A program made the translations under genes and the position numbers. A model generated the notes under the pieces. That model made no database searches. It saw only the letters and a list, made by a program, of their open reading frames with translations, and had not been told where the DNA came from. From Mayamaea pseudoterrestris (Eukaryota; Bacillariophyta; Bacillariophyceae; Sellaphorales; Sellaphoraceae), in contig BROI01000011.1 of the NCBI GenBank assembly GCA_027923505.1, positions 1-64,000 on the forward strand: DNA of 64,000 nt, read 5' to 3'. Positions 35,633 through 47,200 of the stretch are shown piece after piece (within the stretch, counting starts at the first letter, position 1; every line of letters starts with the position of its first letter).

Positions 35633-38600
35633 CATAATTTGGGGTGTTGGCCACACCCATTTTGCAGATGGTGTAGGCCTCCAGGCAGTCCGTTTTGCAC
35701 CATTTCAGCCCATCCTCATGTCAATGGCACACCCTGGACATGTTTTGTCTGACTCATTGGGTTGTTGGGTGGCCAGGGCATGGGGCATTGTAGTGGTATG
35801 ATTCCATAATTTGGGGTGTTGGCCACACCCATCTTGTAGACCATTCCATGCTGTAGGCCTCCAGGCAGTCCATTTTGTACCATGTCAGACCATCCTCATG
35901 TCAATGGCACACCCTGGACATGTTTTGCCTGACTCATTGGGTTGTTGGGTGGCCAGGGCATGGGGCATTGTAGTGGTATGATTCCATAATTTGGGGTGTT
36001 GGCCACACCCATCTTGTAGACCACTCCATGCTGTAGGCCTCCAGGCAGTCCGTTTTGTACCATGTCAGACCATCCTCATGTCAATGGCACACCCTGGACA
36101 TGTTTTGCCTGACTCATTGGGTTGTTGGGTGATCAGGGCACGGGGCATTGTAGTGGTATGATTCCATAATTTGCGGTGTTGGCCACACCCATTTTGCAGA
36201 TGGTGTAGGCCTCCAGGCAGTCCGTTTTGCACCATTTCAGCACATCCTCATGTCAATGGCACACCCTGGACATGTTTTGCCTGACTCATTGGGTTGTTGG
36301 GTGGCCAGGGCATGGGGCATTGTAGTGGTATGATTCCATAATTTGGGGTGTTGGCCACACCCATCTTGTAGACCATTCCATGCTGTAGGCCTCCAGGCAG
36401 TCCGTTTTGTACCATGTCAGACCATCCTCATGTCAATGGCACACCCTGGACATGTTTTGCATGACTCATTGGGTTGTTGGGTGATCAGGGCACGGGGCAT
36501 TGTAGTGGTATGATTCCATAATTTGGGGTGTTGGCCACACCCATTTTGCAGATGGTGTAGGCCCTCCAGGCAGTCTGTTTTGCACCATTTCAGACCATCC
36601 TCATGTCAACGGCACACCCTAGACATGTTTTGCATGACTCATTGGGTTGTTGGGTGGCCAGGGCATGGGGGATTGTAGTGGTATGATTCCATAATTTGGG
36701 GTGTTGGCCACACTTATCTTGTAGACCATTCCATGCTGTAGGCCTCCAGGCAGTCCGTTTTGTACCATGTCAGACCATCCTCATCAGGCACACCCTGGAC
36801 ATTTTTGCATGACTCATCATAATTTGGGGTGTTGGCCACACCCATTTTGCAGATGGTGTAGGCCTCCAGGCAGTCCGTTTTGCACCATTTCAGCCCATCC
36901 TCATGTCAATGGCACACCCTGGACATGTTTTGTCTGACTCATTGGGTTGTTGGGTGGCCAGGGCATGGGGCATTGTAGTGGTATGATTCCATAATTTGGG
37001 GTGTTGGCCACACCCATCTTGTAGACCATTCCATGCTGTAGGCCTCCAGGCAGTCCATTTTGTACCATGTCAGACCATCCTCATGTCAATGGCACACCCT
37101 GGACATGTTTTGCCTGACTCATTGGGTTGTTGGGTGGCCAGGGCATGGGGCATTGTAGTGGTATGATTCCATAATTTGGGGTGTTGGCCACACCCATCTT
37201 GTAGACCACTCCATGCTGTAGGCCTCCAGGCAGTCCGTTTTGTACCATGTCAGACCATCCTCATGTCAATGGCACACCCTGGACATGTTTTGCCTGACTC
37301 ATTGGGTTGTTGGGTGATCAGGGCACGGGGCATTGTAGTGGTATGATTCCATAATTTGCGGTGTTGGCCACACCCATTTTGCAGATGGTGTAGGCCTCCA
37401 GGCAGTCCGTTTTGCACCATTTCAGCACATCCTCATGTCAATGGCACACCCTGGACATGTTTTGCCTGACTCATTGGGTTGTTGGGTGGCCAGGGCATGG
37501 GGCATTGTAGTGGTATGATTCCATAATTTGGGGTGTTGGCCACACCCATCTTGTAGACCATTCCATGCTGTAGGCCTCCAGGCAGTCCGTTTTGTACCAT
37601 GTCAGACCATCCTCATGTCAATGGCACACCCTGGACATGTTTTGCATGACTCATTGGGTTGTTGGGTGATCAGGGCACGGGGCATTGTAGTGGTATGATT
37701 CCATAATTTGGGGTGTTGGCCACACCCATTTTGCAGATGGTGTAGGCCCTCCAGGCAGTCTGTTTTGCACCATTTCAGACCATCCTCATGTCAACGGCAC
37801 ACCCTAGACATGTTTTGCATGACTCATTGGGTTGTTGGGTGGCCAGGGCATGGGGGATTGTAGTGGTATGATTCCATAATTTGGGGTGTTGGCCACACTT
37901 ATCTTGTAGACCATTCCATGCTGTAGGCCTCCAGGCAGTCCGTTTTGTACCATGTCAGACCATCCTCATCAGGCACACCCTGGACATTTTTGCATGACTC
38001 ATCTGGCGGTCCGTTTTTGCAGACCATCCTCTCTCACCCTGGACATGTTTTGCATGACTCATTGGGTTGTTGGGTGATCAGGGCACGGGGCATTGTAGTG
38101 GTATGATTCCATAATTTGGGGTGTTGGCCACACCCATCTTGCAGACCATTCCATGCTGTAGGCCTCCAGGCAGTCCGTTTTGCACCATGTCAGACCATCC
38201 TCATGTCAATGGCACACCCTGGACATGTTTTGCCTGACTCATTGGGTTGTTGGGTGGCCAGGGCATGGGGCATTGTAGTGGTATGATTCCATAATTTGGG
38301 GTGTTGGCCACACCCATCTTGCAGACCATTCCATACTGTAGATCTCCAGGCAGTCCGTTTTGCACCATGTCAGACCATCCTCATGTCAATGGCACACCAA
38401 GGACATGTTCTGCATGACTCATTGGGTTGTTGGGTGATCAGGGCACGGGGCATTGTAGTGGTATGATTCCATAATTTGGGGTGTTGGCCACACCATTTTG
38501 CAGATGGTGTAGGCCTCCAGGCAGTCTGTTTTGCACCATTTCAGACCATCCTCATGTCAATGGCACACCCTGGACATGTTTTGCCTGACTCATTGGGTTG

Positions 38601-40238
38601 TTGGGTGGCCAGGGCACGGGGCATTGTAGTGGTATGATTCCATAATTTGGGGTGTTGGCCACACCCATTTTGCAGATGCTGTAGGCCTCCAGGCAGTCCG
38701 TTTTGCACCATGTCAGACCATCCTCGTGTCCATGGCACACCCTGGACATGTTTTGCATGACTCATTGGGTTGTTGGGTGGCCAGGGCATGGGGCATTGTA
38801 GTGGTATGATTCCATAATTTGGGGTGTTGGCCACACCCATCTTGTAGACCATTCCATGCTGTAGGCCTCCAGGCAGTCCGTTTTGCACCATGTCAGACCA
38901 TCCTCGTGTCCATGGCACACCCTGGACATGTTTTGCATGACTCATTGGGTTGTTGGGTGATCAGGGCTTGGGGCATTGTAGTGGTACGATTCATAATTTG
39001 GGGTGTTGGCCACACCCATTTTGCAGATGGTGTAGGCCTCCAGGCAGTCCATTTTGCTCCATTGCAGACCATCCTCATGTCAATGGTACACCCTGGACAT
39101 GTTTTGCCTGACTCATTGGGTTGTTGGGTGGCCAGGGCATGGGGCATTGTAGTGGTATGATTTCATAATTTGGGGTGTTGGCCACACCCATCTTGCAGAC
39201 CATTCCATGCTGTTGATCTCCAGGCACTCCGTTTTGCAGCATGTCAGACCATCCTCATGTCAATGGTACACCATGGACATGTTCTGCATGACTCATTGGG
39301 TTGTTGGGTGATCAGGGCACGGGGCATTGTAGTGGTATGATTCCATAATTTGGGGTGTTGGCCACACCCATTTTGCAGATGGTGTAGGCCTCCAGGCAGT
39401 CCGTTTTGCACCATTTCAGACCATCCTCATGTCAATGGCACACCCTGGACATGTTTTGCCTGACTCATTGGGTTGTTGGGTGGCCAGGGCACGGGGCATT
39501 GTAGTGGTATGATTCCATAATTTGGGGTGTTGGCCACACCCATTTTGCAGACGGTGTAGGCCTCCAGGCAGTCCGTTTTGCACCATTTCAGACCATCCAC
39601 ATGTCAATGGCACACCCTGGACATGTTTTGCCTGGCTCATCGGGTTGTTGGGTGGCCAGGGCATGGGGCATTGTAGTGGTATGATTCAACAATTTGGGGT
39701 GTTGGCCACACCCATTTTGCAGATGGTGTAGGCATCCAGGCAGTCCGTTTTGCACCATTTCAGACCATCCACATGTCAATGGCACACCCTGGACATGTTT
39801 TGCCTGGCTCATCGGGTTGTTGGGTGGCCAGGGCATGGGGCATTGTAGTGGTATGATTCAACAATTTGGGGTGTTGGCCACACCCATCTTGTAGAAAATT
39901 CCATGCTGTAGGCCTCCAGGCAGTCTGTTTTGTACCATGTCAGACCATCCTCATGTCGATGGCACACCCTGGACATGTTTTGCATGACTCACTGGGTTGT
40001 TGGGTGATCAGGGGACGGGGCATTGTAGTGGTATGATTCCATAATTTGGGGTGTTGGACACACCCATTTTGCAGATGGTGTAGGCCTCCAGGCAGTCCGT
40101 TTTGCACCATTTCAGCCCATCCTCATGTCAACGGCACACCCTGGACATGTTTTGCCTGACTGATTGGGTTGTTGGGTGGCCAGGGCACGGGGCATTGTAG
40201 CGGTATGATTCCATAATTTGGGGTGTTGGCCACACCCA
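35633..40238. repeat. Subtelomeric satellite, 352-bp dimeric unit (gene-side block)
   Basis: The same 172/180-bp monomers as at 169-2219, in the same orientation, for about 4.6 kb. Diverged units increase towards the gene side (for example the second half, 38340-40238). A 1185-bp section is repeated exactly in tandem (35634-36818 and 36819-38003). The array stops at about 40238 after GGCCACACCCACACC, where single-copy DNA starts. Open frames on either strand are repeat translations. Confidence 0.94.
35634..38003. repeat. 1185-bp tandem duplication inside the 352-bp satellite
   Basis: Private variants recur at exactly +1185 bp: TTTTGTCTGACTCATT (about 35745 and 36930), GTAGGCCCTCCAGG, and the shortened unit CCTCATCAGGCACACC (about 36778 and 37963). 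The copies are therefore 35634-36818 and 36819-38003. The break falls inside the shortened unit, next to GACTCATC. This is a local unequal-exchange product laid over the 352-bp pattern. Confidence 0.88.
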
Positions 40239-40638
40239 CACCGCCTGTCCCACTTTGAATCTGGCATGACGTACTTAATAGATCTAGTGTTTTAAATCTT
40301 TAGTTTCTTCCTTCTGTGCGCTATAAACTGGAACGATGGATGCTGCTGCAAATGGTGGATGGTTGGTCGATCCGCGGCGTCGTGAAAACCTGGAAAATCT
40401 GAAATGAAATGGCAATATATGCTCGTGTTGCTTCGTTTGATGTTGATGGTAGTCCACAGAAGTTAGTTGGACGATCGAGTCAATTTTGGAAGGTTCGCAC
40501 CGTGTCTCGTTTGAACCGCATGCAAGCCTTGCTCACACTGTGGGTAATATAGTTGCGGTGACAACGATAACCGCTGCGATACGCTTGAAACCGAGAGCGC
40601 GCTGAAGGATCGCATCAACTTGCTCACATGCATGCACC
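40239..40638. other. Border from satellite to unique DNA; upstream region of the PsbP-like gene
   Basis: About 400 bp of single-copy DNA separates the last satellite unit from the first confident gene. It presumably holds that gene's promoter. No coding frame, RNA gene or clear promoter motif was recognised. Confidence 0.6.
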
Positions 40639-41469
40639 ATGATGCTGCGGTCTCTCTTGATCCTTCTTTCATGTTGCTTTGCATTTGTGCGAGGCTTTCA
40701 AACAGATTCGAGACTGGGGAGACATAGGACAAGTAGTTGCATGAGAGTGATTTACTGTCGACCTTGCGCTGAGGATTATGGTATATCAACCTCGCGTCAT
40801 CAATCTCGACGAGCAATCTTTCGTCAGTCTTTCCTCGCCGCCATTACCACTGCTGCACTCACTCCAGCAGCCATTGCTTTTGAAGGAGGCGTTGGAGGCT
40901 TGGGAAAGACTAGACCAGAAACTGGATTAATTTTCTTGAGCGATCCAATCTCCAGCAATGGAATCGTGAGCGGCGAGTTACTGCTGCCCGACGCATCGGC
41001 TCTACTCGTCAACTTTGAGACGCCAAAGAGCTGGCCGCTATTGACTGGAAATGGATTAGACGCAAGAGATTTGCAGACTGGGGACTCTGCCTTTGTGCAA
41101 ATTGTAAAAAAGGCCAAGCAGCCAACGTCGTCCGATCAGCTCAAGCTTGTGTTACTTGATTCAGTGCTCTCCATCAAGGGCAAGTTTGGAGCCTACGGGT
41201 CGCCCACTGACATTAAAGTCAAGTCAACGGATACACTTGATATATTTGCAGTTTCATTTACGACTCTGACTCCAGGTCAGCGCGAGTCGGAGCGCAAATT
41301 GTACGTCAAGGCGCAGGCGGTCGGCTCGTCGCTCTTGCTCTTCGCCGTTGGTAGCACTAGGCAGCGATTCATTTCCCAGGAAGCCACCTTTCGACGCATT
41401 ATTGATAGCTTTCTAGCGGTTCCGGCGCCAGCGTCGAACTTGTCGTCTCGTTTATGGATAGGACAATAG
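40639..41469 (+). CDS. PsbP-like thylakoid lumen protein
   Basis: Single-exon gene, 276 residues. The N-terminus reads as a three-part plastid address: an ER signal peptide (residues 1-19) ending VRG|F with Phe at +1, as in ochrophyte plastid proteins; a basic transit stretch; and a thylakoid signal with a twin Arg (SRRAIFRQ, 57-58), a hydrophobic run (65-78) and an AIA|F cleavage site, which suggests Tat import into the lumen. The mature part carries PsbP-family features (VNFETPKSWP; SIKGKFGAYGSPTDI). PsbP relatives help assemble or stabilise photosystems; the exact subfamily is not clear. It is convergent with the V-ATPase gene, with about 207 bp between stop codons. This gene is the main evidence for a plastid. 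Confidence 0.85.
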   Translation: MMLRSLLILLSCCFAFVRGFQTDSRLGRHRTSSCMRVIYCRPCAEDYGISTSRHQSRRAIFRQSFLAAITTAALTPAAIAFEGGVGGLGKTRPETGLIFLSDPISSNGIVSGELLLPDASALLVNFETPKSWPLLTGNGLDARDLQTGDSAFVQIVKKAKQPTSSDQLKLVLLDSVLSIKGKFGAYGSPTDIKVKSTDTLDIFAVSFTTLTPGQRESERKLYVKAQAVGSSLLLFAVGSTRQRFISQEATFRRIIDSFLAVPAPASNLSSRLWIGQ

Positions 41470-41676
41470 TGCTTGGTGCGAGTGCGAGTCAAACTACCCA
41501 GAGTCGATGCTGCAGTGGCAACTGCTGCAAGTGATCGACGCGAAAATAATCGACGCGCTTACTGTCATGCACCGTAAAGAATGTAGAGTAGTATAAATAT
41601 GATATAATGTTACATTATATGCGATCAATTCAATCAAATGAATCATCCGCAACCGTTCAAACACCAAAGCCTCTCA

Positions 41677-42664
41677 CTATCCACTCGACGCGCACGAGTA
41701 ATTATGCTGCGACAATATCAGCGCCACAATGAGTCCATACAAGGCCAGTGCTTCCGAAAAGATTAACATAATGAGCATGCCAACGTAGAGCTTGTTGGCT
41801 CCTTCCGTTGACGATGCTCTACCAAAGTCGTCTCCATCCGAACCTCCACCAGCGGCATTAGACGCCCACCACTTGCGTCCATCCGATGCCTTGGTTCCAA
41901 AGGCTCGAACGCCAACATCTCCTAGAATACCAATGGTACCGCCGGCAGCTAGACACGACAAGCCGCAACATAGTCCAGCTGCAAACTGTAAAGAAAAGGA
42001 TGATACGGCAGAAGGTGAGCATTTGCTCAAGGTGCACTCGACTCATCATTTACTTCATTCGCTCGCTCGCAACAATCAACGCACATGAGTATAACCATTA
42101 AAGGTCGAGTAGGCATTCCCCAGAGACGACGGAACTGTGATAGCTTGCGTGATAATGACAGAGACAATCAATCCATAAATGCCAAGCACTCCAGCCATGA
42201 CGATTGGAACAATATTCTTAATGACTCCAGCCGGATGATCAATTCCCATTTGACAAACGCCGAGTCCGGCGCGCCATGTTCCCCAGGCACTGCCCCATGC
42301 ACTGAGAATCATGCAACTGCTGGCGCCCAAGTAGCCGCTATAGTGACATTGATGATAATGATTGTGAATTGTAAATACCGCAGGAGCAAGTGTGGAATAA
42401 AAATAGAATAGATGGAGTGAGTGTTCATGACGACTGCAAGACGAGACAAGCATCGGCAATTCGCTCCAATGATCCTTCATTCAAATTGCTACATCCTGCA
42501 TCGCATTTCTTTCTTTCACTAATTGCAGCTGCTGCTGCTCATCGAATCTCCAAGTGCAAGCAGCGTGGAAGAAGGAAGGATCCTCGCCACTGCCATTCGA
42601 ATTATACTTACTAAGCGACGGCCCATGATGGACAAGTCTCGTATCCTGCTATTACTGTAGTCAT
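41677..42664 (-). CDS. V-type ATPase proteolipid subunit c (paralogue 1)
   Basis: Three exons inferred from GT-AG sites (42664-42612, 42337-42085, 41985-41677) give 204 residues. Subunit c forms the rotor ring of the V-ATPase and carries protons across vacuolar membranes. Four membrane helices are visible (about 17-40, 58-80, 102-128, 170-195), with the signature [20 protein letters not shown] in helix 2 and the essential proton-carrying Glu180 in helix 4 ([18 protein letters not shown]). Unusual is a 34-residue hydrophilic insertion (133-166, with [15 protein letters not shown]) between helices 3 and 4, where most family members have only a short loop. A paralogue lies head to head at 43227. 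The MAGVLGIYG signature fits c and not c''. Confidence 0.9.
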
Positions 42665-43226
42665 GATATATTCAAAGCTGTATCGTGTAGTCTTCTCGTT
42701 GCCTATTGCTTTCCCTCCTTCACCTGCAAGCTGGAAATCGATGTTGTTGTCGTCGGTCAACTCGTGCTTCCGCGACGAGACTCCTCCGCCGCGCCTCGCT
42801 CGAAAGGGATAACGCTTAGGGATAGCAGTATTCAACGCCAGGGCAATGCAAAAGAATTGGTCGTGCGTTAAGTAGAGAAAGTCACAACGGAAGCGTTTCA
42901 TTCCGGGCAATAGTGAATGTGACGAATACTTAGGGGTGACGGAGGGAGAAGCCGGTCACGGTCCGCCGCGCCATGAGAGGATGGTGCGAAAGGACGAGTC
43001 TTGGAGACGAAAAGTCGAGAGCCATATTGCGCATCGACCCTTGCTTGCTTGTATAGAGTGGAAATCCAGCTGCAAGCGACTGGCTCATCATTACCTCTTC
43101 TATCGAACAAATCGCTACATTGATTTGAACAGCAGCGAATCTCTGCTCGCTCCCTCGCTCGTCACACTGCTCAATCTCTCGACTGACTGCGACTCTCCAA
43201 TCATAATATCACTATTATAATATATC
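42665..43226. promoter_or_regulatory. Divergent promoter region between two V-ATPase subunit c genes
   Basis: The 562 bp between the two start codons must serve both genes, which point away from each other. No TATA box or other motif could be assigned with confidence. Short open frames here, such as one beginning at 42936, show no recognisable protein. Confidence 0.5.
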
Positions 43227-44051
43227 ATGGTCGACCAAATGACATTGGAAGTGGTGCAATGTCCATCCTGGGCGACGGCATTGGGATATGGAGGCGTTGC
43301 GGCTGCAGTTTGTTTATCCAATTGGGGGAGTGCGGTGAGTTTTCGAAAGATGCGGACGCTTGAAATTGAACAGGAGATGGAGACGAAAGCTAGAAATACA
43401 TTCGGAACTCAGTGGAAGAAGAAATAGACTATTATTGAGGCGTCGTCGCGTCACGTGATACTTGGCTCCATTTCAATTTTCTCACTCCGATTCTCCGTCC
43501 ACTCTCACGTATTGTGTATTCAGTGCGGAACATGGAAGTCAGGCATTAGCATACTACACACTGGCATTCGCCATCCGTCCTCCGTCATGAAGAATGTCAT
43601 TCCCATTGTCATGGCTGGTGTGATTGGCATTTATGGACTCATCGTTGGAGTGATTTTGGGACAATCCATTGTGCTGCCAACCAGTGACCGTGAAAATACC
43701 TACAGCACCTATAGTGGCATGGCGCATCTATGTGCTGGACTATGCTGTGGCATTTCCGGATTGGCAGCGGGAATTTGTATTGGGATTGTTGGTGACGCAG
43801 GTATTCGAGCCGTGGGTTACAGGGCGAGCGCCATGACGCTCTTTCCGTCGGATCGAGAGTCGGCGGGTTACAGCACCATTCCAGACAATGATGGAGGCGG
43901 CGGTGGAGCGTCGGAGGATATTAGTGGGAGTGACGATCAAAACAAACTCTTTGTGGGAATGCTCATCATGCTAATCTTTTCAGAGGCGCTGGCGCTGTAC
44001 GGAATGATTGTTGCGCTCATTGTCAGTCAACATTCCTACTCGTGTCTGTGA
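43227..44051 (+). CDS. V-type ATPase proteolipid subunit c (paralogue 2)
   Basis: Two exons (43227-43334 and 43524-44051; donor GTGAGT, acceptor TATTCAG) give 211 residues. It is clearly homologous to paralogue 1 over the whole length: CPSWA near the start, VIPIVMAGVIGIYGLIVGVI in helix 2, HLCAGLCCGISGLAAG in helix 3 and [20 protein letters not shown] in helix 4 with proton-carrying Glu190. The loop between helices 3 and 4 again holds a long acidic Gly-rich insertion (about 135-176, with DNDGGGGGASED), but its sequence has diverged from that of paralogue 1. The single intron lies at a different place from those of paralogue 1. It is probably a second c-ring subunit, alternative or mixed with the first. 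Confidence 0.9.
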
Positions 44052-44234
44052 GAGAAATGCAGCAAACGAGAGTACAACGAGGCAGTATCTGCAACTAATA
44101 GAGTAACAGTTTCATTGTCTGCTGTTTACGTTACTACAAAGTTTTGATAGTAGCAAAGGTTTTGATCTTTTGTTTTAAATGATTAAGGGGCCGCTTACAA
44201 TAACTCAATACACAATGTATACTTGTGAAACATT

Positions 44235-47200
44235 TTAACGGCGTCGGTTTGCTCCCATCTTTTTGCGTAACGCCGCGTTGCCACGGCTCGTGCGGGCCGC
44301 AGCGGCAACACCTCCATTCACAGTTGCAGCAGAGCCAGAGATTCCAAAGCCTCCAGCTGCAGGAGCAATACCAAATGAAGTCGCTCCAAATGATGGAGCA
44401 GTCGCTTGGCTGGACGAACCAAACATTGGATTGGATGTAGAAGCTCCAGTTGCACCAAAGCCGCCCGATGATGGAGCAGTCACTTGGCCAAACATTGGAT
44501 TTGAAGCTTGCGCTCCATTCCCACCAAAGCCACCCGATGATGGAGCAGTCACTTGGCCGGATGAGCCAAACATTGGATTCGAAGCTTGCGCTACAGCCAC
44601 ACCAAAGCCGCCGGATGACGCAGCGGAATCAAACATCGAGGCTGGTCCCTGGTTTCCAAACGAGCTCGCCGTCGCTGGAGCAGCAAATGTAGAAGGTGTT
44701 GCTCCGGAATATGAAGGAGTCGTCACGCTATTCATGACAGGCGCCGTCATAGTTCCAAACGGTGCAGTTGTTGTGCCAGCGGTGGGCGTCGAGAACGGAC
44801 CAACGCTGGGTCCAGCCAAGCCATTGTTGTTTTCAAAAGATGCGTTGGGAGTACTATTCAGCGCCGTACTGAACGAGTTCGTCGATGGTCCTTGAGCCGG
44901 CGTCGAAGCAAAAACAGGATTTGAATTGTTTGAGCTAAATGACGATGCTGGTTGTGTAAAACCTTGCGCCGACGGAAAGGATTGGGCAGCAGGTGCGTTG
45001 AACGACGTTGCGTTTGTACCGGCTGATAATCCAAACGACATTGGTGCGGCAGTACTCGACGCAAATCCATTGCTTGGTGCTGAATCGCTGCCAGACACAT
45101 TCGAAGTTGGAGTCGTTGTCAATCCATTTGCTCCGTCACCAAATTTGAATGCGTGACTTCCAGAGGAAAAGATATCTGTTCCAGTAGATTGATTCATCGC
45201 ATTTTGAGATGTTAGTATATGGTCACTTGCAGGTACGATCTTGGAAAACATTGATGATGCATTTTCAAAAGTCGGTGCAGCGCTTGATGGGGTCGTCACG
45301 GCAGCTGCCTGTATCGCAGTTGGTTGCGAATCCGATGGAGCAATCGTTGGCGTCGCCGAAGCCCCTAGAGCTCCAAACATTGACGCAGGCGCTACTGAAC
45401 CAAATGCAAACGGTGCTCCTGTACTCGCCTGCGAAGCCGACGCGGCAGCAGCTGGTGTACTCGCACCGAAACCGTTGATTGGAACAGTTGATTGCGATGT
45501 TTGTGTGGCGGTGTTAGTATTAGCAAACGGTGGTGCGGACGAGGGCGCAGTAAACAAGAATCCCGCTGGAACGGGTGCTGACACTGGACCAGGAGCTGGC
45601 GTGTTCTCGGCCGTCGATCCAAACAAAAAGGCTGGTTGAGGAGCCGATGGCGTACCGTTTGTAACTGCTGAACCAAATGCAGTGGCTGGTTGCGAGGCAG
45701 GAGTCGTCGTCCCAGGTGCTACATTTGAGCCCCTACCGTTCTGTGTCGACGTCGCAGGTGTGGCCGCGGCCGTTCCGAAAGTGACTGGCTGGGCCGCATT
45801 AGCAGGTGCTGCGTTTGCGGAGCCAAATGCAGCGATAGGCGGTGGAGCAGGCGTCGTTGCTCCAGGTGGTGCAATCAGACCAGAACCGTTCTGCGTCATC
45901 GTCGAAGCAGGCATGGCCGCGGCAGTTTCAAGCATGTTTGGCTGGGCCGCATTCGCAGGTGCTGTATTTGCAGAGCCAAATTCAGAGGCAGGCTGTGGAG
46001 CAGGAGTAGTCGTTCCAGGTGCTGCATTTGGCACCACTCCGTTCTGCGTCAATGTTGTGGTTGCGGCTGCTGCTCCAAACGTAAACGGCTGCGCAATGGA
46101 TGAAGCAGTAGACGCCTGAGGAGCTTGATTGCTCAAATTGCCTGGCGCTGTTGATGGAGTCGTCAATGTTGTGGTTGCGGCTGCTGCTCCAAATGTAAAC
46201 GGCTGCGCAGTGGATGGAGCAATAGACGCCTCAGGAGCTTGATTGCTCGAACTGTCAGGCGCCGTTGCAGGAGTCGTGTTATTGCTCGCCGCCGCCGATC
46301 CAAAGCTAATTGTCGTAGCATTATTCATTGCATTCAACGGCACATTGCTTGCACCAGCATCGGCTGTACTACTACTTTTGGGTTTCTTGTTGAGTTGCTC
46401 ATAGACATGTTCAAATCGCTGCTGATACATGCGCTTGCGTGCCGCAGGAGAGGTCACGTGCAATGGCTGCACCGATCGAGCCGTCAGTGGCAGTCGTCCA
46501 CGCTTCAAGACTGGTTCCTGGGTGAGTTGTTGCTGCTGCCCTTCTGCAGTTCCATCCGTCAATTCCAACTGGCGCTTGCGATCAAATCGTTCGCGGAGTG
46601 TTTCGTGAACCTTGGTACGAACAAGTGCCGTAGTGACTGGCTTCGCTGGCGGGCGGTGCGTTGATGACTGCTGGTTTGCAGTCGTTGAACGAAACTGATG
46701 CGATGATTGCTGCGTGATATCTTTTGGCTGATCCGCGGCGCGCGACTCGTTTCGCTGCGGCGTCCCAGCGTTTGTTGCTCGGTAGCCATTGCTAGTGCTT
46801 CGAGTTGAACTGCCTTTGCTGCTGCTGTTGTCGCTGTTGTTAACGTGCTGCTGGCGGTGCTCACTCATTAAATTTTCAATTCCATCATTTCGCTTCACTT
46901 TGGCTGGCGGCGTTTGCACCCGATGAACCTTGCGATTCTGCCGAGACGGCGTCTCGCCAACGTTGCGCACTCGATCCTGCGGCGATGACATTTGCGTCGC
47001 TGGAGCAGCCGTATCAAAGTAGACGACTGTATCGCGCATGCGTCCGCTGTCCGACTCGGCGAATGCCACGCGACGTACTGCTGCAGTCGCTGCCACTGGA
47101 TGAGAAGCCCTGGAAGATGCTTTAGATGGACTCTTGTCGCTTGGATTTGCATCGCTGCGTTCGTCACGTCGCTTGCGCTGCTGCACCTTGTCGCGCACAC

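Noticed and set aside
30014-35801. Long forward open frames in the right minisatellite block
   Set aside because: Same composition effect as the left block; the translation is only SLPHC/LTAIL-type repeats.
38541-39894. Short open frames of 60-134 codons on both strands in the 352-bp satellite
   Set aside because: They recur with the repeat unit and have no recognisable domain.
41677-44051. Assigning the two proteolipids to subunit c''
   Set aside because: The IVPIVMAGV(L/I)GIYG signature and the Glu in the fourth helix fit subunit c; the extra length is a loop insertion and not an extra helix.
44263-45639. Plus-strand open frames opposite the FG-repeat gene
   Set aside because: They are antisense shadows of the repeats; the minus strand gives a single frame of 1136 codons with coherent domains.
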